Notes under the pieces: model-generated | Told to the model about the DNA's origin: nothing | The model's database searches: none | The model's input: the letters and a program-made list of their open reading frames with translations, nothing else | DNA from: Rhizobium leguminosarum | Lineage (GTDB): Bacteria; Pseudomonadota; Alphaproteobacteria; Rhizobiales; Rhizobiaceae | Assembly: GCF_004123835.1 (NCBI RefSeq) | Contig: NZ_MZMU01000019.1 | Coordinates: 124,001 to 188,000 of the forward strand | DNA length: 64,000 nucleotides | Reading direction: 5' to 3' | In this document: piece by piece, positions 27,101-34,972 of the stretch | Numbering within the stretch: position 1 is the stretch's first letter | Layout: each line of letters starts with the position of its first letter | Position numbers and translations under genes: made by a program

Positions 27101-27479
27101 AGGTGAAGCTCGCATAGATCAGCGAGGTGATGGTCGAGCCGATATAGCCGAAGCCCGCGCCGCGCGTCAGCAGATCGATGTCGACGCCGTGGCGGATGGC
27201 GTAGCGGCTGATCGGCAGGCCGATCGCCAGCATGGCGACCGAGGCGACGATGATGGCGTAAAAGGCGTTGGTGGTGCCGTAGGAGAGGGTGATTGCGCCG
27301 CCGATCGCCTCCAGCGCCAGGAAGGAGATTGCGCCGATCGCCGTCTGCGAGATGCGCTGCGAAGAGAAATGGCGGGCGCTCTTGGCAGTGAAGCGCAGCG
27401 CGTAATCTTCCAGCGTCTGGTTGGCGACCCAGCGATTATATTCGCGTCTCACCGGAATGATGCGTTGGCGCGCTGCCAT
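24093..27479 (-). CDS. Hybrid sensor kinase with NCS1-permease input domain
   Basis: 1128 residues. The first ~490 form about 12 transmembrane helices of the NCS1 (purine/cytosine/allantoin/hydantoin) permease family: AKSARHFSSQRISQTAIGAI, INVMNAYAGSLAWSNFFSRL. A cysteine cluster follows at about 500-540 (CSVC...C...C..CC.....C...C). Then come one or two more hydrophobic segments, a coiled coil, an HK dimerisation domain with GLSHELRTPLNAVLGYAQIL (His about 685), a HATPase domain (DTGRGI, GLGLGL), a receiver (DDNEDHREM, Asp about 971 in LVDILMPGMNGW) and a ~90-residue helical tail. The ATG at 27479 has AAGGAAG upstream. Probably senses or transports a small nitrogenous solute and phosphorylates the overlapping response regulator. 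Ligand unknown; urea-transport genes lie beyond the next gene. Confidence 0.9.
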   Translation of the reverse strand: MAARQRIIPVRREYNRWVANQTLEDYALRFTAKSARHFSSQRISQTAIGAISFLALEAIGGAITLSYGTTNAFYAIIVASVAMLAIGLPISRYAIRHGVDIDLLTRGAGFGYIGSTITSLIYASFTFMLFAIEASIMSGALELTLGIPLWIGYIISAVMVIPLVTHGVRLISKFQLMTQPFWIVLNILPFIFIALLDWEKFDLWRAFAGIHHASGRPGTVASFDLVEFGAASAVILALMSQIGEQADFLRFLPPDPQRKWRHRLAVFLAGPGWVIIGAPKLLAGSFLVVLTFTSGVPLDRAADPAQMYLTAFGYMVPWHNAALLLMAAFVVVSQLKINVMNAYAGSLAWSNFFSRLTHSHPGRVIWLVFNVAIALLLMELGIYRLLEETLGIFSIIAMAWLCTISADLFINKPLGLAPPGIEFKRAHLYDINPVGLGAMTLSATVSLIAHFGAFGEIAASLAPYITLVIALVASPVIAWATKGKFYLARKPRQSWKNLTNITCSVCEHPFEPEDMAWCPAYAAPICSLCCSLDSRCHDMCKPAARFNAQVGTVAKALLPEAILGKLTTRLGRYGIAVVLALTAIGAILAMIAHQVASASPETGEVVNRTILIVFFVFSVISGVVCWFYVLAHDSRVVAEEESSRQNTLLLKEIAAHKKTDAALQNAKETAEAANRAKSRYVVGLSHELRTPLNAVLGYAQILERDETIPAPRQSSIKVIRRSAEHLSGLIDGLLDISKIEAGRLQVYSNEINIQDFLDQIVDMFRPQAQAKGLAFIHERSPALPQFVRTDEKRLRQILVNLLSNAIKFTDEGSVTFDVGYRSQVATFTVADTGRGITEKDLPRIYEPFQRGEAESVRPMPGLGLGLTITRLLTNTLGGEISVSSAKDEGSTFRVRLMLSAVMRAVAAAPQEKRIVGYDGPRRTVVVVDDNEDHREMMREILAPLDFIVLTAAGGGECLTLIEGIMPDLFLVDILMPGMNGWQLVSRLREVGQMAPVLMLSANIGDAAVLSDSDDSHNDAIGKPVDIRQLRDKLALHLGLTWIYADAAPSVPVKIEAPMSSPGAAHVQELLRLGEIGYIRGIEAKLSDLAKVEANQPFTEELRAYVAAFDLAGFMTFLHDFDEKVEPIG

Positions 27480-27658
27480 GTCTTCCTTTCCGGCATTCCG
27501 GTTGGGCTCATCGTCTCTCCGGCAGTTTTGGCGGGATGGTTGGGAAAGGCAAGAGGCGGGCACCGGCTGGTTCACAGAATGGCAATATTTTTGCAATTGA
27601 TCTGTCACATAAGGGCTCTAACTCTCCCGGCGTTCGTTCAATCATTTCGGGTATCACC

Positions 27659-29563
27659 ATGTCTGTTTTAAGCCTTTGCCGCCTGAGCACCGCCCTCGTT
27701 TGCCTGCTTTCCACCGTGCCATCGCTTGCCAGCGCCGAGCAGGTCACGGCGGCGAAAGCGCCTTATGCGCAGGCCGGAAACACCAACAAGCGTGGTGACG
27801 CCTGCTTCTCGACGGTGGACACCAACGCTGCCGTTCACCTTCTCTCCGGCTTCCTCGAAGTCTGGACCCCGCGCACGCCTTTTGTCGATGCGGGTGTCGA
27901 AGCCCCGGCCAAGGACAATTGCCCGGCGGTCGCCAAGACGGATTGGGACGGCATTCCCGCCAGCAAGACCGACGGCCATATCGTCAACCAGGCCGTCCAT
28001 GACGCCAACATTGCCTATGTCGTCAATGCGACGCGGGCGCGGACGGCCGATCAGGCGGTGGCCGCCTATCTCGACGATCGGCGCGGCAAGAATGCCAGCA
28101 TCGTCGATGGCCTCGGTCCGCTGACGGATGCCTGGAAGGCCGGCTCGAAGCAGACCACCACGATCACCGAGGTGGCGGCCGACGCGACGACGGTCAAATA
28201 TGACGACAAGGGCAATAATCGCGGCGCCGGCAGCAAGCCGGACACGGAAAACAAGACCGATGCCAACCCCGACATGGGCCTTGCAATCGACTTCATCAAT
28301 GCCGCAAGCGGTGACGGCTCGACGGAGCCTGCCAAGCGCTACTTCAAATATGGGCGTCCCTACCGCTGGAGCCAGGACGTATCAGTCGTCCCGACGCTGG
28401 AGCCCGCCAAGAGCGGTAAGGCGGCCGAGGATGGCGGTTTCCCCAGCGGGCATACGGCGGAAGCCTGGCGGGATGCGCTCGCCATGGCCTATCTCGTACC
28501 GCAGCGCTTTCAGGAAATGATCGCGCGCGCCAGCGAACTGGGTGAAGACCGCATCCTCGCCGGCATGCATTCTCCTCTCGACGTGATGGGCGGCCGGATG
28601 CTCGGCACCGCCACGGTCGTCTATAATCTGAACAAGGCCGACAATGCGGCGCTGAAGAGCGATGCTTACGCCCAAGCGCAGGCGTGGCTCGTCGCCAAAT
28701 CAGGGGCTGCGGATGCGGGCGCACTCGAGGTCGCCGCCCATGCGGCACCGCTGGCTACAGATCGTTTCGCCGATCATGACGCCAATCGCGCTTACGTGCT
28801 GCAGCGGCTGAGCTACGGCCTGCCGACGATCCATGCGACCGATCAGCCGGCGCGCGTGCCGCAGGGTGCCGAAGCGCTTCTCGAAACGCGTCTGCCCTAT
28901 CTGGACGGCGAGCAGCGCCGCGACGTGCTGAAGACGACGGAGATCACCTCCGGCTACCCGCTCCTCGACGATGCGGAAGGTTACGGCCGCCTCAACCTGT
29001 TTGCTGCCGCCGACGGTTACGGCGCGTTCGAGCAGGATGTTACCGTGACGATGGACGCGGCAAAGGGCGGCTTCAATGCGATCGATACCTGGCGGAACGA
29101 CATCACCGGCAAGGGCAAGCTGGTGAAGCTCGGCAGCGGCATTCTCGGGCTTTCGGGCGCCAACAGCTATGCCGGCGGCACCGTTCTGGAAGAGGGCGCG
29201 CTGGTGGCCGGCTCGCCCTCTGCCTTCGGTCGTGGCGGGCTGACGGTCAATGGCGGTTCGCTCGTTCTGGCGGCCGACAGGCCGTTGAGGGTGAGCGGCG
29301 ATTATCAGCAGTTCGCCAATGCCACGGCGAAGCCGGCGCTCGGCGCGAACGGCGCGGGCACGCTGGTCGTCGCGGGCAAGGCGGCGCTGGCCGGCGACCT
29401 GGACGTGACGCTTGCCGATGGCTATGCCCCGACGCCCGGAACGAAGATCGAGATCCTGAAGGCGGGTGCCGTGACCGGCACCTTCGGCAAGTTCACGGTT
29501 TCCGGCCACAAGGCGAGCCTCTCCTACGGCCCGACGTCGGTCACCTTGACGATCGACGGATAA
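27659..29563 (+). CDS. Secreted PAP2-type acid phosphatase with autotransporter-like repeat
   Basis: 634 residues. A signal peptide (about 1-26, ending LASA) is followed by a class A/PAP2 acid phosphatase core: KYGRPYRW (about 229), GGFPSGHTAEAW (about 257) and EDRILAGMHSPLDVMGGR (about 297), which are the three phosphatase signature motifs. After a linker region, about 484-520 contain a passenger-type repeat (GKGKLVKLGSGILGLSGANS, YAGGT), and beta-rich Gly repeats run to the end. No C-terminal 12-strand autotransporter barrel is present, so how it would be surface-attached is unclear. The ATG at 27659 gives a clean signal peptide. Monocistronic between kinase and urtA. Confidence 0.85.
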   Translation: MSVLSLCRLSTALVCLLSTVPSLASAEQVTAAKAPYAQAGNTNKRGDACFSTVDTNAAVHLLSGFLEVWTPRTPFVDAGVEAPAKDNCPAVAKTDWDGIPASKTDGHIVNQAVHDANIAYVVNATRARTADQAVAAYLDDRRGKNASIVDGLGPLTDAWKAGSKQTTTITEVAADATTVKYDDKGNNRGAGSKPDTENKTDANPDMGLAIDFINAASGDGSTEPAKRYFKYGRPYRWSQDVSVVPTLEPAKSGKAAEDGGFPSGHTAEAWRDALAMAYLVPQRFQEMIARASELGEDRILAGMHSPLDVMGGRMLGTATVVYNLNKADNAALKSDAYAQAQAWLVAKSGAADAGALEVAAHAAPLATDRFADHDANRAYVLQRLSYGLPTIHATDQPARVPQGAEALLETRLPYLDGEQRRDVLKTTEITSGYPLLDDAEGYGRLNLFAAADGYGAFEQDVTVTMDAAKGGFNAIDTWRNDITGKGKLVKLGSGILGLSGANSYAGGTVLEEGALVAGSPSAFGRGGLTVNGGSLVLAADRPLRVSGDYQQFANATAKPALGANGAGTLVVAGKAALAGDLDVTLADGYAPTPGTKIEILKAGAVTGTFGKFTVSGHKASLSYGPTSVTLTIDG

Positions 29564-29580
29564 TTTCCGGCATCGAGATG

Positions 29581-29608
29581 GGCATCCCTGCTGCGGGGAT
29601 GCCTTTCC
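29581..29608 (+). terminator. Terminator after the phosphatase gene
   Basis: 8-bp stem GGCATCCC (29581-29588) / GGGATGCC (29596-29603) with a 7-base loop and a short TTT tail, 18 bases after the stop codon. Confidence 0.75.
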
Positions 29609-29638
29609 AACCTGGCCTGCCTGTTTGACCCCCGCGCC

Positions 29639-29654
29639 TACGTCAATCGACGTA
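29639..29654. promoter_or_regulatory. Candidate operator upstream of urtA
   Basis: Perfect dyad TACGTC-AATC-GACGTA, about 95 bases upstream of the urtA start, the size and spacing expected for a dimeric helix-turn-helix regulator. The response regulator at 23183-24121 is one candidate binder. No experimental support; inference from symmetry and position. Confidence 0.45.
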
Positions 29655-29749
29655 TGTGTTTTCGCGCTGCGGCACCCGATAGTTCTTTAAGCAACAGTTA
29701 ATCTCCGTTTCCGGTCTGTTGCGGAACAAGAAGAGGGGAGTTCAACCAG

Positions 29750-31042
29750 ATGAATCTCAAATCCACTATTACGGGCGCAGCGCTCGGCGCCGTCATGGCG
29801 GCGTCGGCCGCCTTCGGCGGTGCAGTTGCCGCCGATGACACGATCAAGGTCGGCATTCTGCACTCGCTCTCCGGCACCATGGCCATCTCCGAGACCACGC
29901 TCAAGGACGCCATGCTGATGCTCATCGACGAGCAGAACAAGAAGGGCGGCCTTCTGGGCAAGAAGCTCGAGGCCGTCGTCGTCGACCCGGCTTCCGACTG
30001 GCCGCTGTTTGCCGAAAAGGCACGTGAGCTGATCCAGAAGGACAAGGTTGCCGCCGTCTTCGGTTGCTGGACGTCCTCGTCGCGCAAGTCCGTTCTGCCG
30101 GTTTTCGAAGAGACCAACTCGATCCTCTTCTACCCGGTCCAGTATGAAGGCGAAGAGTCCTCGCGCAACATCTTCTACACCGGTGCTGCTCCGAACCAGC
30201 AGGCCATTCCTGCTGTCGACTACCTGATGGAAAAAGAAGGCGTCAAGCGCTTCGTTCTCGAGGGTACGGACTACGTTTATCCGCGCACGACCAACAAGAT
30301 TCTCGAGGCATACCTGATTTCGAAGGGTATTCCGAAAGAAGACATCATGACCAACTACACGCCGTTCGGCTTCTCCGACTGGCAGACCGAAGTCTCCAAG
30401 ATCAAGGAATTCGGTTCGGCCGGCAAGAAGACCGCCGTCGTCTCTACGATCAACGGCGATGCCAACGTTCCGTTCTACAAGGAACTGGGCAACAAGGGCA
30501 TCAAGGCAACCGACATCCCCGTCGTCGCCTTCTCGGTCGGCGAAGAAGAGCTTGCCGGCCTCGACACCAAGCCGCTCGTCGGCCATCTCGCTGCCTGGAA
30601 CTACTTCGAATCGGTCGAAAGCCCGGCCAACAAGAAGTTCATCAAGGAATGGCACGCTTTCACCAAGAACGACAAGCGCGTGACGAACGACCCGATGGAA
30701 GCCGCCTATATCGGCTTCAACGCATGGGTCAAGGCCGTCCAGGCTGCCGGCACGACCGATACCGATAAGGTTCTCGACACAATCATCGGCGTCAGCGTTC
30801 CGAACCTCTCCGGCGGTTATGCGACCGTCATGCCGAACCACCACATCACCAAGCCGGTGCTGATCGGTGAAATCCAGGCCGACGGCCAGTTCGAAATCGT
30901 CCAGCAGACACCTGCCGTCGTCGGCGACGAATGGTCAGATTACCTGCCCGATTCCAAGGACCTGATCTCCGATTGGCGCAAGCCGATGTCCTGCGGCAAC
31001 TTCAACGTTGCTACGGGCAAGTGCGGTGGCAAGGGCTCCTGA
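29750..31042 (+). CDS. urtA: Urea ABC transporter substrate-binding protein UrtA
   Basis: 430 residues. A signal peptide (about 1-28) precedes a type I periplasmic binding protein. UrtA-specific stretches include VGILHSLSGTMAISETTLKD, CWTSSSRKSVLPVFEE, LFYPVQYEGEESS and LSGGYATVMPNHHITKPVLI. High-affinity urea capture for UrtBCDE. It is preceded by a hairpin and a perfect 16-base dyad, and followed after 115 bases by urtB. Confidence 0.96.
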   Translation: MNLKSTITGAALGAVMAASAAFGGAVAADDTIKVGILHSLSGTMAISETTLKDAMLMLIDEQNKKGGLLGKKLEAVVVDPASDWPLFAEKARELIQKDKVAAVFGCWTSSSRKSVLPVFEETNSILFYPVQYEGEESSRNIFYTGAAPNQQAIPAVDYLMEKEGVKRFVLEGTDYVYPRTTNKILEAYLISKGIPKEDIMTNYTPFGFSDWQTEVSKIKEFGSAGKKTAVVSTINGDANVPFYKELGNKGIKATDIPVVAFSVGEEELAGLDTKPLVGHLAAWNYFESVESPANKKFIKEWHAFTKNDKRVTNDPMEAAYIGFNAWVKAVQAAGTTDTDKVLDTIIGVSVPNLSGGYATVMPNHHITKPVLIGEIQADGQFEIVQQTPAVVGDEWSDYLPDSKDLISDWRKPMSCGNFNVATGKCGGKGS

Positions 31043-31157
31043 GTACGACCCCGATCCGATGATTGCCTGAAGGATTCCGTCCGGGTTTGATCCCGGGCGG
31101 AAGCTCCGTCCCAGCGATTGCCCCGCGAGGCCAACACTATCAAGGGCGAGAAAGCCG

Positions 31158-32795
31158 ATGTATCGCGCCATAAAGATTTTCCTCATCACGGTTTGCCTGA
31201 CATTTTCGGGCCTGACATTTTCGGGCGTGATGATCTCGAGCGAAGTCCAGGCCCAGGACGATATCCACGTGCTTATCGACGCGCTCGGCGTCGGCGATTT
31301 CCCGGAACGCGAAGTGGCCATCAAGGCGCTGGTCGCTTCCAAGGATCCGCATGTCAGCCAGATCCTGCAGCAGTTGAGCGACGGCCTTCTCTACGTCAAT
31401 TCCGATGGCGGCCCGGTTCTCCTCCAGGGCGGTACCGATGACGAACCGACCTATTCCGATCCGATCACCGGCGAAGCCGCTGCCGATGTCGATCCGGATC
31501 TGATGACGAAGGTCAAGATCAACAACGCGCTTCGCGGCGTCATCAGCGCCGCCAGCAGCCAGTTGACGCTGATGAGCCCGGACCGTTCCGCGCGGCTTGC
31601 CGCGGCGCAGGGCTTGCTGAAAGATGCCGATCCCGCCAATCTCGACCTGCTGAACTCGGCGCTTGCGGCCGAAAAGGACGCTGAGATCAAGAATACGATG
31701 GAAGCGGCGCGCGCAGTGCTGCTGCTCAAGACGGATGCGAGCGTCGAAGACAAGAAGGCTGCGATCGATACGATCGCGGCGCGCGGCAATCGCGATGCGC
31801 TGACCATCCTCACGGCCACACTCGAAACCGCGCCTGACGACCTGAAGCCGGCGATCCAGGCGGATATCAGCTCCATCAATCGCAGCCTGGCGCTGTGGGA
31901 TATCGTCCAGAACATCTGGTACGGATTGTCTCTCGGCTCGGTACTGCTGCTTGCCGCGATCGGCCTTGCCATCACCTTCGGCGTCATGGGCGTCATCAAC
32001 ATGGCGCATGGCGAAATGGTGATGATCGGCGCCTACACCACCTATGTGGTGCAGGAATACATTACCTCCGCCTTTCCTGAACTTGCCGATTATTCGCTGG
32101 CCTTTGCCGTGCCTGCGGCCTTCGTCTTTACCGGCTTCGTCGGTCTGGTGATCGAGCGCGCCGTCATCCGCTTTCTCTACGGCCGGCCGCTCGAAACGCT
32201 GCTCGCCACCTGGGGCGTGTCGCTCATCCTGCAGCAGGCGGTGCGCAGCATCTTCGGCCCGACCAACCGCGAGGTCCGCAACCCGAGCTGGATGTCCGGC
32301 GTCTTCGATCTCGGCGGGCTCTCCATCACCTGGAACCGACTGTGGATCATCGTCTTTTCGATGGTCGTCTTCGTGGCGCTGCTCCTGCTGCTCAAGCGGT
32401 CCGCCTTCGGCCTGCAGATGCGTGCCGTTACGCAGAACCGTCGCATGGCGTCGTCAATGGGCATCCGCACCGGTTGGGTCGATGCCTTCACCTTCGCGCT
32501 CGGCTCGGGTATTGCCGGCATCGCCGGCGTGGCGCTCAGCCAGATCGACAATGTCTCGCCGAACCTCGGTCAATCCTACATCATCGACAGCTTCATGGTC
32601 GTCGTCTTCGGCGGTGTCGGCAATCTCTGGGGTACGCTGGTCGGCGCTCTGTCGCTCGGCGTCGTCAACAAGTTCCTCGAGCCCTTCGCCGGTGCCGTGC
32701 TCGGCAAGATCCTGGTGCTCGTTCTCATCATTCTCTTCATCCAGAAGCGTCCGCGCGGGCTCTTCGCACTCAAAGGAAGGGCGGTGGAAGCATGA
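31158..32795 (+). CDS. urtB: Urea ABC transporter permease UrtB with N-terminal helical domain
   Basis: 545 residues. The C-terminal ~290 are a LivH-like permease (NIWYGLSLGSVLLLAAIGLA, GVINMAHGEMVMIGAYTTYV, VFGGVGNLWGTLVGALSLGV). Before it, a signal peptide and about 220 residues of helical, HEAT-like repeats would be periplasmic; this extension is known for proteobacterial UrtB. The signal peptide contains a perfect 15-bp tandem duplication that repeats Leu-Thr-Phe-Ser-Gly. The start of urtC overlaps its stop (ATGA). Confidence 0.95.
   Translation: MYRAIKIFLITVCLTFSGLTFSGVMISSEVQAQDDIHVLIDALGVGDFPEREVAIKALVASKDPHVSQILQQLSDGLLYVNSDGGPVLLQGGTDDEPTYSDPITGEAAADVDPDLMTKVKINNALRGVISAASSQLTLMSPDRSARLAAAQGLLKDADPANLDLLNSALAAEKDAEIKNTMEAARAVLLLKTDASVEDKKAAIDTIAARGNRDALTILTATLETAPDDLKPAIQADISSINRSLALWDIVQNIWYGLSLGSVLLLAAIGLAITFGVMGVINMAHGEMVMIGAYTTYVVQEYITSAFPELADYSLAFAVPAAFVFTGFVGLVIERAVIRFLYGRPLETLLATWGVSLILQQAVRSIFGPTNREVRNPSWMSGVFDLGGLSITWNRLWIIVFSMVVFVALLLLLKRSAFGLQMRAVTQNRRMASSMGIRTGWVDAFTFALGSGIAGIAGVALSQIDNVSPNLGQSYIIDSFMVVVFGGVGNLWGTLVGALSLGVVNKFLEPFAGAVLGKILVLVLIILFIQKRPRGLFALKGRAVEA
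31196..31225 (+). repeat. 15-bp tandem duplication in urtB signal peptide
   Basis: CCTGACATTTTCGGG occurs twice head to tail (31196-31210 and 31211-31225), in frame, adding five residues to the hydrophobic core of the UrtB signal peptide. Confidence 0.9.
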
Positions 32796-33955
32796 TAACG
32801 GCCTTCCTTCTCCGATCACTCGATCGCAAGATCGTCATTGCCATCGCCCTCCTGCTTCTGGTCGCGGTCCTTGTGCCGGTCCTGAACCTGATGACGGGGC
32901 CGACCCATCCGCTGCACGTGCCGACTTATATCATGTCGCTGTTCGGCAAGTATCTGACCTATGCGCTGCTGGCGCTGGCGCTTGATCTCGTCTGGGGCTT
33001 CTGCGGCATCCTCTCCCTCGGCCACGGTGCCTTCTTTGCGCTCGGCGGCTATGCGATGGGCATGTATCTGATGCGCCAGATCGGTACGCGCGGCAGCTAC
33101 GGAGACCCGATCCTGCCCGACTTCATGGTGTTCCTGAACTGGAGGGATCTGCCCTGGTTCTGGTACGGCTTCAACCATTTCTGGTTTGCGGCGCTGATGG
33201 TGCTCGTCGTGCCCGGCCTGCTCGCCTTCATCTTCGGCTGGTTTGCCTTCCGCTCACGCGTCAACGGCGTCTATCTCTCGATCATCACCCAGGCGATGAC
33301 CTACGCGCTGCTGCTGGCCTTCTTCCGCAACGACATGGGCTTCGGCGGCAATAACGGCCTTACCGATTTCAAGGACATTATCGGTTTCAACGTCCAGGCT
33401 GACGGCACGCGTGCAGTCCTCTTTGCGGCAACTGCGATCTTCCTTGCTCTATCGCTGCTGCTCGCCTCGGCGATCGTGCGCTCGAAGTTCGGCAAGGTGC
33501 TGGTCGGCGTGCGCGATGCCGAAAGCCGCACGCGCTTCCTCGGTTACCGCGTCGAGCACTTCAAGCTCTTCACCTTCGTCGTCTCGGCGATGATGGCTGG
33601 TATTGCCGGTGCGCTCTACGTGCCGCAGGTCGGCATTATCAATCCCGGCGAATTCGCGCCTGCCAATTCGATCGAAGTCGTCATCTGGACAGCGGTGGGC
33701 GGGCGGGCGACGCTGATCGGCCCGATCATCGGCGCGATCCTCGTCAACGGCGGCAAGACGATCTTCACCGGCCTCTTCCCGGAGTTCTGGCTGTTTGCGC
33801 TCGGCGGCCTCTTCGTTGCCGTCACGCTGTTTCTGCCCAAGGGTGTCGTCGGCACGATTGCGCAATATCTCGGCAAGCGGAAGGTCGTCTCCAAGGCGGC
33901 ACCACCGGCGGCTGAGGAAGACGGTATCGAGCCGAAAATCCAGGCAGCGGAGTGA
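32792..33955 (+). CDS. urtC: Urea ABC transporter permease UrtC
   Basis: 387 residues, LivM-like permease with about ten transmembrane segments. Typical UrtC sequence: LDLVWGFCGILSLGHGAFFALGGYAMGMYL split around the second and third helices, the loop VGVRDAESRTRFLGY, and VVIWTAVGGRATLIGPIIGA. The ATG overlaps the urtB stop (ATGA), so translation is coupled. Confidence 0.95.
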   Translation: MITAFLLRSLDRKIVIAIALLLLVAVLVPVLNLMTGPTHPLHVPTYIMSLFGKYLTYALLALALDLVWGFCGILSLGHGAFFALGGYAMGMYLMRQIGTRGSYGDPILPDFMVFLNWRDLPWFWYGFNHFWFAALMVLVVPGLLAFIFGWFAFRSRVNGVYLSIITQAMTYALLLAFFRNDMGFGGNNGLTDFKDIIGFNVQADGTRAVLFAATAIFLALSLLLASAIVRSKFGKVLVGVRDAESRTRFLGYRVEHFKLFTFVVSAMMAGIAGALYVPQVGIINPGEFAPANSIEVVIWTAVGGRATLIGPIIGAILVNGGKTIFTGLFPEFWLFALGGLFVAVTLFLPKGVVGTIAQYLGKRKVVSKAAPPAAEEDGIEPKIQAAE

Positions 33956-33960
33956 GCGCC

Positions 33961-34716
33961 ATGATCCCCGACGTCAAACCCACCAGCGTGCTTTATCTCA
34001 ACGGCGTCTCGGTTTCCTTCGATGGCTTCAAGGCGCTGAATTCGCTGTCGATCGTCATAGAACCCGGCGAGCTTCGCGCCATCATCGGCCCGAACGGCGC
34101 CGGCAAGACGACGATGATGGATATCATCACCGGCAAGACCAGGCCCGACGAGGGCGAGGTCTTCTTCAACGGCACGATCGATCTCACCAAGAAGGACGAG
34201 GCCGATATCGCCCAGCTCGGCATCGGCCGCAAGTTCCAGAAGCCGACGGTCTTCGAAAGCCATACGGTCTGGGACAATCTGGAGCTGGCGCTGAACCGTC
34301 GTCGCGGCGTGTTCTCGACGCTGTTCTACCGGCTTTCGGGCGAGGACAAGGCGCGCATCGAGGAGATCCTCGAAACGGTGCGGTTGACGCATCGCCGCGA
34401 CGAATTCGCCGCCAATCTCTCGCATGGGCAGAAGCAATGGCTGGAGATCGGCATGTTATTGGCGCAGGAGCCGAAGCTCCTGCTCGTCGACGAACCGGTG
34501 GCCGGCATGACCGATGCGGAGACGGCGGAAACTGCGATCCTGCTCAAGGATATCGCCAAAACCCGGTCTGTCGTCGTCGTCGAACACGACATGGGCTTCA
34601 TCCGAGACCTCGGCGTCAAGGTGACCTGCCTTGCTGAGGGATCGGTGCTGGCAGAGGGATCGATCGATTTTGTGAGTTCGGATCCGAAGGTCATCGAGAA
34701 CTATCTGGGGCGGTGA
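33961..34716 (+). CDS. urtD: Urea ABC transporter ATPase UrtD
   Basis: 251 residues. LivG-like ATPase with Walker A GPNGAGKTT, GIGRKFQKPTVFESHTVWDN, signature LSHGQKQWLEIGMLL and Walker B LLLVDEPVAGMT, all as in UrtD. I chose the ATG at 33961 with a weak GGAG about 9 bases upstream. A GTG at 33952 that overlaps the urtC stop is an equally possible start and would add three residues. Confidence 0.93.
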   Translation: MIPDVKPTSVLYLNGVSVSFDGFKALNSLSIVIEPGELRAIIGPNGAGKTTMMDIITGKTRPDEGEVFFNGTIDLTKKDEADIAQLGIGRKFQKPTVFESHTVWDNLELALNRRRGVFSTLFYRLSGEDKARIEEILETVRLTHRRDEFAANLSHGQKQWLEIGMLLAQEPKLLLVDEPVAGMTDAETAETAILLKDIAKTRSVVVVEHDMGFIRDLGVKVTCLAEGSVLAEGSIDFVSSDPKVIENYLGR

Positions 34717-34768
34717 TGATGCGGTCGATGTTTCTGGATTGGTCCGAAAGGGGAGCGACATATTCCCT

Positions 34769-34930
34769 CTTCTCCCCAACGGGGAGAAGGTGGCCCGAAG
34801 GGTCGGATGAGGGGGCCGCACGGCACACCGCTGATAACCTTTTGCCTTCGCTCAAGGTGCTCGTCGCGGTTGCTCCTCACCCCCCTCATCGCCTCGCTGC
34901 GCTCGGCACTTCTCCCCGCGGGGGAGAAGA
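34769..34930. repeat. RIME-like repeat pair between urtD and urtE
   Basis: Two copies in inverted orientation of the rhizobial RIME-type palindrome. CTTCTCCCC-AAC-GGGGAGAAGG followed by the CCCGAAGGGTCGGATGAGGGG arm lies at about 34769-34816. The reverse, CCCCCTCATC...CTTCTCCCCGCGGGGGAGAAG, lies at about 34881-34930. Together they fill most of the 256-base gap inside the urt operon and may form a large hairpin in the mRNA. Confidence 0.85.
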
Positions 34931-34972
34931 GGGTGCTCGCATCGCAGGCACGACAAACAAGGATGTCGCATC

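Noticed and set aside
26130..27671. 513-codon plus-strand open frame
   Set aside because: Antisense to the permease-kinase gene; Asp/Gly/Arg-rich composition typical of shadow frames and no family motif.
29640..29720. Sigma-54 promoter upstream of urtA
   Set aside because: No GG-N10-GC pair of the -24/-12 type could be found with correct spacing.
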